The position numbers were made by a program, and so were the translations under genes. Under the pieces are notes generated by a model. It did no database searches. It was not told the DNA's origin and worked only from the letters and a program-made list of their open reading frames with translations. From positions 467,305 through 507,869 of the forward strand of contig WELB01000048.1 in the NCBI GenBank assembly GCA_009602725.1: DNA of 40,565 nucleotides, written 5' to 3'. The stretch comes from Spirogloea muscicola. Taxonomy: Eukaryota > Streptophyta > Zygnematophyceae > Spirogloeales > Spirogloeaceae. Positions 12,123-20,500 of this stretch are shown here, in pieces; the stretch's first letter is position 1; the number at the start of each line of letters is the position of its first letter.

Positions 12123-12147
12123 TGCTGACGCCAAGGAGGCTCGCCAT
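2627..12147 (-). CDS. PHY: Phytochrome 1: PAS-GAF-PHY-PAS-PAS-histidine kinase with long C-terminal tail, 24 exons, 1378 aa
   Basis: Red/far-red photoreceptor kinase. Exons (minus strand, 5'->3'): 12147-11929, 11194-11036, 10598-10491, 10264-10183, 9986-9912, 9706-9588, 9100-9032, 8833-8759, 8573-8447, 8249-8062, 7806-7657, 7520-7446, 7304-7127, 6974-6835, 6728-6645, 6344-6177, 6010-5741, 5601-5401, 5185-5058, 4823-4673, 4427-4324, 4194-4074, 3941-3634, 3464-2627. The sum is 4137 nt. Domains: extension with a 12-Gly run (1-95), PAS ([15 protein letters not shown]), GAF with [24 protein letters not shown] and Cys349-His350, PHY with the tongue motif PRLSF, two PAS domains (about 630-890), HisKA with His921, ATPase with Asn1039, DSGKGM (Asp1072) and GLGL, then a tail of about 230 residues. 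No receiver domain is present. The start is the first Met before the phytochrome-like N-terminal exon. The exon 2 acceptor could instead be at 11170. The C-terminal kinase is intact, unlike canonical land-plant phytochromes. Confidence 0.92.
3188..3250 (-). other. Post-kinase GEWSS motif of phytochrome 1
   Basis: Residues about 1172-1192 read [19 protein letters not shown]. The phytochrome 2 tail has the closely similar GVIHTTIGEWSSPEQLQAA at the equivalent place, about 28 residues after the last kinase strand (LDLELPL), although the linkers around it have diverged. I do not recognise the motif from known phytochrome or kinase families. Confidence 0.7.
3634..4823 (-). other. Phytochrome 1 histidine-kinase core exons (H, N and G1 boxes)
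   Basis: Exon 4823-4673 ends with LACLCHE (His codon 4676-4678). Exon 4427-4324 begins IRNPLNGI, so splicing gives the canonical H-box [11 protein letters not shown]. Exon 4194-4074 gives [18 protein letters not shown], the second dimerisation helix. Exon 3941-3634 has the N-box [15 protein letters not shown] and G1 box VSDSGKGM. The next exon supplies the G2 box GMSGLGL. All residues expected for an active HisKA/HATPase kinase are visible. Confidence 0.9.
8062..8249 (-). other. Phytochrome 1 chromophore-attachment exon
   Basis: Spliced to the preceding exon this reads [17 protein letters not shown] and continues into [17 protein letters not shown] and [10 protein letters not shown], hallmarks of the phytochrome GAF domain. 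The Cys codon at 8236-8238 aligns with the bilin-binding Cys of plant phytochromes (SCHLQY) and is followed by the conserved His. The surrounding residues GVAGCHKEY differ from the land-plant RAPHSCHLQY. Confidence 0.88.
9250..9525. repeat. AAGGCTTC minisatellite in a phytochrome 1 intron
   Basis: About 270 bases consist of an 8-nt unit (AAGGCTTC and variants AAGGCTCC, AAGGCTAC, AAGGCTGC), almost uninterrupted and most regular near 9335-9415. It lies wholly within the intron between the exon ending at 9588 and the exon beginning at 9100, inside the GAF-coding part. Phytochrome 2 has no such array in its equivalent intron. Confidence 0.9.
12080..12123. repeat. GCC/GGC trinucleotide run coding a 12-Gly tract in phytochrome 1
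   Basis: A GCC run on the + strand reads as about twelve consecutive Gly codons close to the phytochrome 1 start (residues 10-21). It is absent from phytochrome 2. Similar GCC/GGC runs occur at 27290-27335, 34247-34292, 36520-36595 and 40540-40565, mostly near gene starts. Confidence 0.85.
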
Positions 12148-12984
12148 CGCCAGACGCGACTGGCGCCGCCCACGCAGGGCCCCTCAGCAGCGCTCCACCA
12201 CTGCTACAAAACCGGATCCTCACGCCGCCCTGCTGCGACAGCCGCCGGGGAGTCAGCCGCGCACATGCGGGCGCTGGAAGGGAGGCCCTCGCTCGACCCG
12301 CGCAGGAGCCGCCGCCGCCGGCGGCGGCAGCGGCGGCGACGGCGGCGTCGACGCGCGCAGGCCGGGCCGCGTCATGCGGCGGGGGAGCACGGCGCGGGGG
12401 AAGGGCGGCGCGAGCTGCAGTGGCGGCGTGGCCATCAGTTTTGATGGGGGCGCTAGATGGTCAGACGGGCCAGCCGCCGTTGGGGGGGGGCGAAGCCTGG
12501 GAGGCGGGCCACGACGGCAGCCGCTTGGTGGCCCCGTCCGCCATCGTATCCCCGCCGCCTTACTGTTTCTGTGGGACGGGGCCACGCCGCCCAGGTGGCT
12601 CCCATATGCCACCCCAGCCAACCAACCACCAAGCAACCAACCCCACGGGAATGTCCTCCCCTGTCTCGTCAAAGAAATTGCTCGCCCATAGAGAAGAGGG
12701 GCTGGCAGAGCCAGCCCACAAAGAGAAGGCGCGCGGTGCGCATGAAATGATATGGTGGCCAATTCAGGCCGACACATTGTTCAGGCAGAGTCTAGGGCAA
12801 ACTAAACAGGGCTACATAATACGGAAACCGAATCCAAGGTGCCTAAGGTGACAAAGAATGGACAATGTCCAAAGCCAAACGAAGAGGTGTCTCGTCACCA
12901 CCACCTGGACCTTGTCCAGTCTTTCTGGGCATAGCTTTTCCTTAGTGTGCAGTTATTTGAATATATATATATATTTTAAAGAAG
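12148..12984. other. Phytochrome 1 upstream region and 5' edge of the repeat cluster
   Basis: The first 450 bases upstream of the phytochrome 1 ATG are very GC-rich with CGG runs (12310-12350), as expected for promoter or 5'-UTR in this genome. From about 12660 a retroelement 3'-UTR arm begins (CTCGCCCATAGAGAAGAGG, then GGCTGGC-AGA-GCCAGCC). No independent gene is supported; long apparent frames here come from GC-rich repeats. Confidence 0.5.
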
Positions 12985-13245
12985 TGTGCAGCGCTCGCAG
13001 GCATTGGCTCTTCATCAACGTGCAGGGCGCGCTCTAAGTCAGGACTCCGGCTTTCGTGGCAGCGCTCCAGCTCCCCAAGTTAGCTCGTCAGATTTGTTTG
13101 TGCTCACCTGTGGGTACTAATGTCACCTTAGGCACCTTCGTTTAGGTCTCCATGTTATGTAGCCTTGTTTAGTTTGCACTAGACTCTGCCTGTACGATGT
13201 ATTAGCTTGAATTGGCCTCCATTCCATTTCATGCGCCCAGCGCGC
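12726..13245. repeat. Inverted repeat, arms about 125 nt, loop about 260 nt
   Basis: The left arm (about 12726-12854) contains GCAGAGTCTAG, CAAACTAAACA-GGCTACATAA and GGTGCCTAAGGTGAC. The reverse complement of about 13116-13245 contains the same blocks in the same order with scattered mismatches. Related sequence appears once at 33420-33480 and once at 37900-38000. The loop contains an AT dinucleotide run (12957-12977) and retroelement tail copy K. Confidence 0.75.
12985..13120 (+). mobile_element. LINE-like ORF 3' tail, copy K
   Basis: The frame reads RSQALALHQRAGRAL, then SSSDLFVLTCGY and TAA at 13118-13120. It matches the recurrent family signature, with the final TRGY changed to TCGY. 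It lies between the arms of the inverted repeat. Confidence 0.6.
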
Positions 13246-13330
13246 CTTCACTCTTCGCACCCTGCCATCCCTCCTGCCACTATTGCTGCCCCACCCCTCT
13301 AGCAGCTCCAGGAAGGGTCAACAAGGCCCC

Positions 13331-14232
13331 NNNNNNNNNNNNNNNNNNNNNNNNNNNNNNNNNNNNNNNNNNNNNNNNNNNNNNNNNNNNNNNNNNNNNN
13401 NNNNNNNNNNNNNNNNNNNNNNNNNNNNNNNNNNNNNNNNNNNNNNNNNNNNNNNNNNNNNNNNNNNNNNNNNNNNNNNNNNNNNNNNNNNNNNNNNNNN
13501 NNNNNNNNNNNNNNNNNNNNNNNNNNNNNNNNNNNNNNNNNNNNNNNNNNNNNNNNNNNNNNNNNNNNNNNNNNNNNNNNNNNNNNNNNNNNNNNNNNNN
13601 NNNNNNNNNNNNNNNNNNNNNNNNNNNNNNNNNNNNNNNNNNNNNNNNNNNNNNNNNNNNNNNNNNNNNNNNNNNNNNNNNNNNNNNNNNNNNNNNNNNN
13701 NNNNNNNNNNNNNNNNNNNNNNNNNNNNNNNNNNNNNNNNNNNNNNNNNNNNNNNNNNNNNNNNNNNNNNNNNNNNNNNNNNNNNNNNNNNNNNNNNNNN
13801 NNNNNNNNNNNNNNNNNNNNNNNNNNNNNNNNNNNNNNNNNNNNNNNNNNNNNNNNNNNNNNNNNNNNNNNNNNNNNNNNNNNNNNNNNNNNNNNNNNNN
13901 NNNNNNNNNNNNNNNNNNNNNNNNNNNNNNNNNNNNNNNNNNNNNNNNNNNNNNNNNNNNNNNNNNNNNNNNNNNNNNNNNNNNNNNNNNNNNNNNNNNN
14001 NNNNNNNNNNNNNNNNNNNNNNNNNNNNNNNNNNNNNNNNNNNNNNNNNNNNNNNNNNNNNNNNNNNNNNNNNNNNNNNNNNNNNNNNNNNNNNNNNNNN
14101 NNNNNNNNNNNNNNNNNNNNNNNNNNNNNNNNNNNNNNNNNNNNNNNNNNNNNNNNNNNNNNNNNNNNNNNNNNNNNNNNNNNNNNNNNNNNNNNNNNNN
14201 NNNNNNNNNNNNNNNNNNNNNNNNNNNNNNNN
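13331..14232. other. Assembly gap (902 Ns)
   Basis: A run of unspecified bases sits inside the retroelement cluster. Long open frames spanning it are artefacts of the Ns. Confidence 1.
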
Positions 14233-14311
14233 GGGCTCTGGCTTTCGTCAGGGTGATAGCTTCCCGGCAGCTAGTCTGTCGGATCTGAGGCTCCTCACTC
14301 GTACTTATTGA
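14233..14311 (+). mobile_element. LINE-like ORF 3' tail, copy B (5' part in the gap)
   Basis: The sequence after the gap reads GSGFRQGDSFPAASLSDLRL, then LTRTY and TGA at 14309-14311. The stretch after the stop (GTGATCCATCCTCCCCCT) is shared with copy C. Confidence 0.6.
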
Positions 14312-14354
14312 GTGATCCATCCTCCCCCTGTTTTACCTTTGCATCCTCAGGCCC

Positions 14355-14637
14355 CTTTGTAGCTGCTCACCGCTCTTAGGCCCCTCTGAACCTTTGTGAA
14401 TTCTTTTTGGGCTGGCTTTTCGCAGCCCTTGCCCCCATTGGGAGTGCCACTTCTTCTTTATCCCTTATGTTGACAACCCTAGGATTTAATCACCGCATCC
14501 AACCTCTGATCCTGGACCCCTTCACCCCTTCGGATGAAGAAGTGGCACTCCAAATGGGGGCAAGGGCTGTGATAAGCCAGCCCAAAAAGAATTGACAAGG
14601 GTTCGGAGGGGCCGACAAGCGTTTAGCAGCTACAGAG
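14355..14637. repeat. Foldback of two convergent retroelement 3'-UTRs
   Basis: The left arm (14355-14457) and right arm (14536-14637) are reverse complements with few mismatches, separated by 78 nt. Each arm holds the family 3'-UTR blocks GGCCCCTC-GAACC, TTCTTTTTGGGCTGGCTT, CAGCCCTTGCCCCCATT and AGTGCCACTTCTTC. The left arm follows copy B, so it is that copy's 3'-UTR; the right arm is the same sequence inverted. Confidence 0.85.
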
Positions 14638-14667
14638 TATCATGTCAGCACACGGGGAGACGCAGCT

Positions 14668-14834
14668 GGCTCGTGGGCTCAGGTCTACCGGATGAGATTG
14701 TCAGTGTCCCTCCAGCGGTCCATGGCCCATGCTCTACATCTGCGTGTTGGCCGTGCTCTCGCTGCGGCCTCTGGCTTTCGGCAGGGGGATAGTTCCGGCA
14801 GCTAGTTTGTCGGATCCTCGCACGTAACTACTGA
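14668..14834 (+). mobile_element. LINE-like ORF 3' tail, copy C
   Basis: The frame AQVYRMRLSVSLQRSMAHAL, then HLRVGRALAAASGFRQGDS, is nearly the same as copy D. It then loses the frame before a degenerate R-N-Y-stop ending at 14834. It is followed by the same 3' flank as copy B. Confidence 0.65.
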
Positions 14835-14874
14835 GTGATCCATCCTCCCCCTTTGCTGACATCTTCGGATAGTG

Positions 14875-15216
14875 CTTTCTTGTGCTGATCACCCGCCTGC
14901 CGACGAATTCGCAGCCCTGGCCATCGATGTCCACGGGGCCTATGGCCGTGGCTGGCTGGACCTCCTCCAGCGGCTTGCCCGGCAGGCCATCGAGCGGCGG
15001 CCGGGTCTGCCAGGGGGGCTGCCCGGCTTCAACGCGGCCGGCTCCCTGGCCCAGGTCTTCCGGATGCGGCTCTCCGTGTCCCTCCAATGCTCCCTCGCCT
15101 ATGCCGTCCAGTCGCGTGCGGGCCGCGCTATCGCGGCTGCTTCTGGGTCGCGTCTGGATGCATCTTTTCCTGTGTCGAGCTACTCCGACCTGATGTTGCT
15201 CACCCGGGGGTATTGA
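14875..15216 (+). mobile_element. LINE-like ORF 3' tail, copy D (longest intact reading frame)
   Basis: About 113 codons remain open: EFAALAIDVHGAYGRGWLDL, a LLQRLARQAIE helix, then LAQVFRMRLSVSLQ, RAGRAIAAASG, and YSDLMLLTRGY with TGA at 15214-15216. The pattern (Ala-Ile-Asp-x2-Gly, Leu-rich helix, then Arg/Leu-rich helix and GRAL) resembles the region after the reverse transcriptase in non-LTR retroelements. No reverse transcriptase motif is present, so the copy is 5'-truncated. Confidence 0.65.
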
Positions 15217-15690
15217 GCTTCCTGTGATTTCGTCGTGTCTTCTTCTCTAGCTGCCTCGCTGTGTGTTTTTTGTTTTTTGTTTTTTTGGCTTTTGACATTG
15301 TCCATTCTTTCTGGGCTGGCTTTGCTGGCCCCCTTTCTCTATTCTCAATGGGCGAGCACTTTCTTCTTTCTCTATGGGCGCGCTCTTTCTTTCTTTCTTT
15401 CTTGTATGTGGCCACCACCTTTTGCACTAGCTTTTGCCTGAACATTGTAAATGCTTGCATTGGCCTCCATTTCACTTTCTGCGCACCGCGCGCGCCTTCG
15501 CCCTTCAGAAAGAAGTGCCTGCTCATAGAGAAGAGGGGCTGGCAAAGCCAGCCCAAAAACAATGGACAATGTCCAAAGCCAAAGAAAGAGGTGCCGGAAA
15601 AAGACTACTCCACCAAACACGACAACATACCAGGGAAGCTCAGTACCCGCGAGTGAGCAACATCAGGTCAGAGTAGCTCGATGCAGGGAA
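15178..15690. repeat. Tail-to-tail inverted repeat of copy D and a minus-strand copy
   Basis: The right end (15640-15690, minus strand) reads SSYSDLMLLTRGY-stop, nearly identical to the end of copy D on the plus strand. The intervening 3'-UTRs face each other and contain paired blocks: GGCTTTTGACATTGTCCATT with GGGCTGGCTTTGC on the left, and their complements near 15545-15585 on the right. A TTTC microsatellite (15385-15403) and a GCACCGCGCGCGCC block lie in the centre. Confidence 0.8.
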
Positions 15691-15734
15691 GGAGGAGCTG
15701 CTGCCTCTTATACTTGTTTCTTATACTTGCAGGC

Positions 15735-16262
15735 AGGCCGCGATGTGGCTGCTGCCTCTGGACGCCGCGTTGACAGATTTTTCCGGCTGCAAGCGACTGT
15801 GACTTGTGGCTGCCGACAAGGGATTCTTAAGCACCCCGTCGTAGCCATTTTAGCGTAGTTATGTGTCTGGCACTTTCCAGCCTCTTCGGACCTTGTCCAT
15901 ACTTATATGGGGTGGCTTTTCAAAGCCCTCGCCCAATTCTTGAAAGGCTGCTCCTTCATTCACAGCCATCGTCCCCTTCTGCTGGCTATTCAGACTAGAG
16001 GTTACTTAGAGTCCCCTTGCTGCTGTCTCAGTCCTTAGCACTCCGGCTCCTTCAGACCTTGTCCAATCCTTTGGGCTGGCCTCTCCCGGCCACCACTTAA
16101 TCTGGCACCGCTTGCTTTTGGAAAGAGCATCCATCACACGTTGAGAGAAGCAGCTCCTTCAAAAGGGGGCGAGGGCTGTGCCAAACCAGCCCACAAAAGA
16201 ATGAGCACTGTACTCAGAAAAGCAAGTGCTTGCTGAGGATGGCCACTCGCTAACTCCTCAGT
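15735..16262. mobile_element. Cluster of decayed LINE-like 3' tails (copies E, I plus strand; J minus strand)
   Basis: Copy E (15735-15830, +) reads AGRDVAAASGRR and ends DLWLPTRDS-stop. Copy I (about 15985-16100, +) has TRGY with the stop lost (GGTTACTTAG), then the family 3'-UTR (AGTCCCCTTGCTGC, CTCCGGCTCCTTCAGAC, CCTTTGGGCTGGCC). Copy J (about 16128-16262, -) ends LRLLTEEL. The arms at about 15905-15960 and 16146-16206 are inverted repeats of each other. Confidence 0.55.
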
Positions 16263-17545
16263 CAGCAGCCGCAAGCCGGAAATCCTAGCAGCCGGAAACC
16301 CCGCCTACAGCCGAGGTGGCAGCCAGGGCACGACCAGCACGCAGATGCCAAGGGCTTGAGCCAGGGAAGCAGAAGACCGCATTCATCAAACCAGGGCCTG
16401 AGAGCCCGCAGACCTGAGATCTGCCTGCTCCTCATGGTGCTGTTGGGACACCGCGCGTCTCACAAGCTGGTGCAAAACCTGGGTCCAAATCCCTCGCTTT
16501 GGCTCTCATCGACCTGTGCTCATGTCGCCTACGACTTGCTGGACTGCCCAGGCCATAGCCCATCATCCACTGCTGAGCTGCGGTGCTGTAGATCTCATGT
16601 ACATCTCTGAGATGTGGAAGCGCACACCCTGACCACCTGCAATCCGGCATCTGGTGCCACTTGCCACTGGGCTAGCTTGAGGCGCGCAGCACTAATACTT
16701 GCTACTTGGGGGATGATATGTTTTCATCGGAAGCGTAGCAATGTGAGCTGTTTGCAGGCTTTGCGCAAGCTCAGGTGGCAGGCGCCTGCCTAGGCTGAGC
16801 AACCACGACCTTTCAGTCAATTGTCCAGAAGGGTGCTTGCATGTACAGTCAATCACTATGTGCAGCACTGATACTTAAGAGGTCAGGCCTGGGTGGCCAG
16901 AAAAGTGTCAGGTCAACTGCGTGCTGGGTATCAACTGCAGCATGCAAGGAGCAGCCCGTGTATATTATCTTGGATAACTTGTCTCGGTCGGGGGTCATGG
17001 ATGCAGATAAATTGGAGGGCGGGTAAAGGAAAGGCCGCATTGCTGCTGCCTCACATGAACGCAGTGGAAAAAATAAATAAACAATGGTCAGCTATCACTG
17101 CGCACAAACATTTGTTCACCTATTCCTGCACCAGAGCAGGGTTGGCATCTACGACGACTGCAGTAGGAGTGAGCACTGGCTCTACAGCTGCACTACAGTT
17201 GTTACGGCATGAGCAGCTATAGTTGTGAGGCGGTCACTCTTGCCGGACTCTCAGTCAACCCCAGCAGCAGGCTAGAGGTGTATTCCTAAAGGCACCTACA
17301 AGAGCTCAAAGGTAGCTTCCACATAATAAAAGTGGAGCACAAGGCAATCACAAAACAACGAGCTAGAATGCATCCTGCATTGCGTTACAGCGTTGGACTG
17401 TAAGAGGTTGTGGGCTCTGAGTAAATTGGCAAGTTGCAAGAGTTAGTGGTTTACCCTGTCAAAGTCTCTGCGGGCCCCTCGCAGATCCATATACAAGCCT
17501 GTCAAGTGACTCAAGATTAGGCAGCTGCCCTGTTGTCAGCTGAGC
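16263..17545. other. Intergenic region downstream of phytochrome 2, no gene seen
   Basis: I find no recognisable coding exon or structural RNA. The sequence is of moderate GC content, unlike the repeat cluster to its left. It probably includes the phytochrome 2 3'-UTR near 17300-17545. Confidence 0.5.
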
Positions 17546-20500
17546 TCAGCTGGGTGGATTGAGGGGCCAGAAGGGCGGCGCCGTGGGGCTCACGACCTGC
17601 GCAGCCTGAAGCTGCTCCGGCGAACTCCACTCGCCAATGGTTGTGTGGATGACGCCCTCCTGCTCGATCAGCGCATCGCTGGAGTTGTGGACCTCTGCTC
17701 CTGGAGGTGCGAGTGGCAGCTCAAGGTCGAGAGAGAAGCTTGAGCCTTGCCCCTCTCGAGACTCGAATGAGAGGCTGCCACCCATTATCTCGGCGAGATT
17801 CTTGCAGACCCCTAGGCCAAGCCCCGGGTTAGAGCCCCTGTGGTCACAATGCATCACATACATATATCAGCTTAGGTAGCTGCCTGCACTCGCAGATGGT
17901 GACATTCCCAGAAAAGCTCAACAAGAGAATGCTGAATACATACACTAGCAAATTCCTTTGATACAGCTTGACTGATATAGAAGTAGCTTTCAATCTGCAG
18001 GCACATACTAATCATTCACTGAGGTTATCTGGATCAGCCAGCCACTGTGAGCAAGCAATGAGCATGCTGCCATGCAACAAATCCAAGCAGGGCCATTGTC
18101 AAGTGCAATGTATGACAAAGCTGCATAGAAGCGATTTCACCAGCACGCACCTGGCCCCGACTGGCCGGTCTTGCGGCTGCATCTCAAAGGTGTCAGTGAG
18201 CCGCTGCGTAGACATGCCCTTGCCAGAGTCGGAGACCTTGAAGATGAACCTGAACGTCCCTTCCTTGGAGGGGGCCGCTGCCTTCAGCTTGATCTCCACC
18301 CAGCCTACGGCTGTGCTCTCCACGGCATTCCTCGCGAAGTTTGCCACAACCTGCTTCACTCTGAGGCTGTCCCCAGTGACTATGGCACTGTTGCAGGCAG
18401 GGTCCTGTGTGCCGTACAGCTTCAGCCCCCGCTCCAGCGCATGAGATGACTCCTGTATGTCCACAACGAGCAGAGGTCAGATAAAATTGTCCACTGCAGC
18501 TTATGCAGCGGCATCTATCCCTCCTCCATCGACTGTTGTTGGGGAAGAATGGCTGACATCAGGTACATGCAGACAAATCTGATATGAACGACTTGCCCAT
18601 GTCGACATAACATGCAGCTGTTATTGGGTGACCCATCACTCCTCAATCATGTGACTGCACCCTCACTAGATTGGGGTGTCACCTGCGCTAATATCTCACT
18701 CATGACTTGTGAGAGCATGAAATGTTCAGTGAGAAGTTCAAGTCGTCCCTCTCGAATGAGGCTTGCGTTCAGCATGTTCTGGACAACTCCTTGCAGAAAC
18801 TCCCTGCAGAGGAAAGGAGAATAGGATTAGTGAAGAACTGTGGCAAGTGATATGAAAGTTGCTGGAAAGGGCTGATGGACTTCATGGCAGATAGGACGAC
18901 TCTTAGACACAACACCGTACATGTACCGCAATGTGCTGAAGCCTGTCCCCATCAATGAGGGACAAGACAAGTTAAGGCATTCCTTGGCTCAAAGACGGAT
19001 TGCCTTGATACAGAACATGGAAGACAGCTTGCAAGTCGCTACTTACCCGCAAACTGAAGTAGTAGCCACCAGTTCCCGCTGCTGTCGTGTCATTTCTGTG
19101 TCCTCCATGTACTTGATGCTCTTTAAGATTCCATCGAGAGGGCTACTAATCTGCACTTGCATTTTGAACAATTTTGATGTGATTTGTTCACCGCTACAGT
19201 CAACGTTATAGACCTCCCAAATTCTTTGGCAAGCTTTCACAGAAAAGCTTGCCATCATACAATATGGAAGCAGTAATGCAGGAAGGGACAAGACCTCATG
19301 GCAGAGACAGGCCAGCTGCATAGTCTTCGCATGTGATGCAGCCTCGCCAACGATCCGCACAGCTGTTGCGTTCTCGGCTGTCCTCCTCTCCACCATGTCT
19401 TGCAAGAAGCAGACTGCTCCTACTGGTACCCCGCTCGTGTCCAGCCTAATTTTGTTCCAAGCAGCATACAAGAATCAGTACAATATAGGCTTCGCAGTCA
19501 AGTAACCATCAAGCAATTGGTCACTTGGACATAAGTGGCATATAAGTCATGACTACATTCGTATAGCCAAGCAGATCTGCCCCTGCAAAAAGAGCAATGC
19601 TAGATTGTGTGAATACCTGGAGATGACGTGCAAGAGAGTGTCCATTTGTTGGCCATCCATGGTGCGGAAGCGGAACTCGTGGTTCCGGAGGTCACGACCT
19701 TGCAGGGCTTGGCCAAGACCAATGTCAAACAGAACGAGGGCGTCTTCCTGAAGTAAGAGAAGCAAGCACTGTCAGCCCAAGTACGACCACAAAGGGGCCA
19801 CCATTGTTGGAGAGTATAACCCAACCAGAAGTCTGACGGTAGCCACTTAGAAGCAATATCAGCACCAGACATCTGACTGTGGTCCTACTCGGACATTCAT
19901 CACGTCAAAGATCCGTATCTCCCAATTGCCTGCAGAGCAAAGAATCACGGAAATGACACGAGCTAATCGTATGCAAAGCTTGACTACAGTGATGTGAGAG
20001 GCAGTACGGTAGACTGTGCAGACCGGGTCCATAATCATGGGGTTGCCCTTCAGCACGTCACGTATCAGGTGCTTCCCCAACACGTTGTCCTTGCCAATGT
20101 CCAGCACCTCCTCCATGTGCTGGTTCCACTGTGTTATGTTCCAGTCCTTGTCTATCCCAAAGGCCAGCATGTCTGTTCCGTCCAGCCTTCGGCCCAACTC
20201 GGCGCCTGCCAGCTGGGCCTGAGGAGCACCACCAACAAAGTCAGCCCATGTACATTGCGCCTGATGGGCCACAGAGGCCAGTACTACCCAGAGAATGGTG
20301 GACAATGCAATCAACAGATCGACTGCAATCAACAGATCAACTGCAGAGCCGAAATCTTGCTTGTTAATGCTAGGCCCTTGTTCCTGTCTGCTTGGGGCAA
20401 AAGTACCTGTCTAGAGAGGAGCTTGATGAGGCTGATGTCCTGGCCCACCATCCGTATGCCCACCAGCTTGCCATGCATGTCGTGCTGGCCATAGAGCGAC

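Noticed and set aside
11916-12777. Several overlapping open frames of 85-205 codons on both strands around the phytochrome 1 start
   Set aside because: They are Arg/Pro/Ala-rich shadows of GCC repeats and of the phytochrome first exon; none has a family pattern or splice partners.
13212-14320. Three long open frames of 340-360 codons on both strands
   Set aside because: They exist only because they run through the 902 unspecified bases of the gap.
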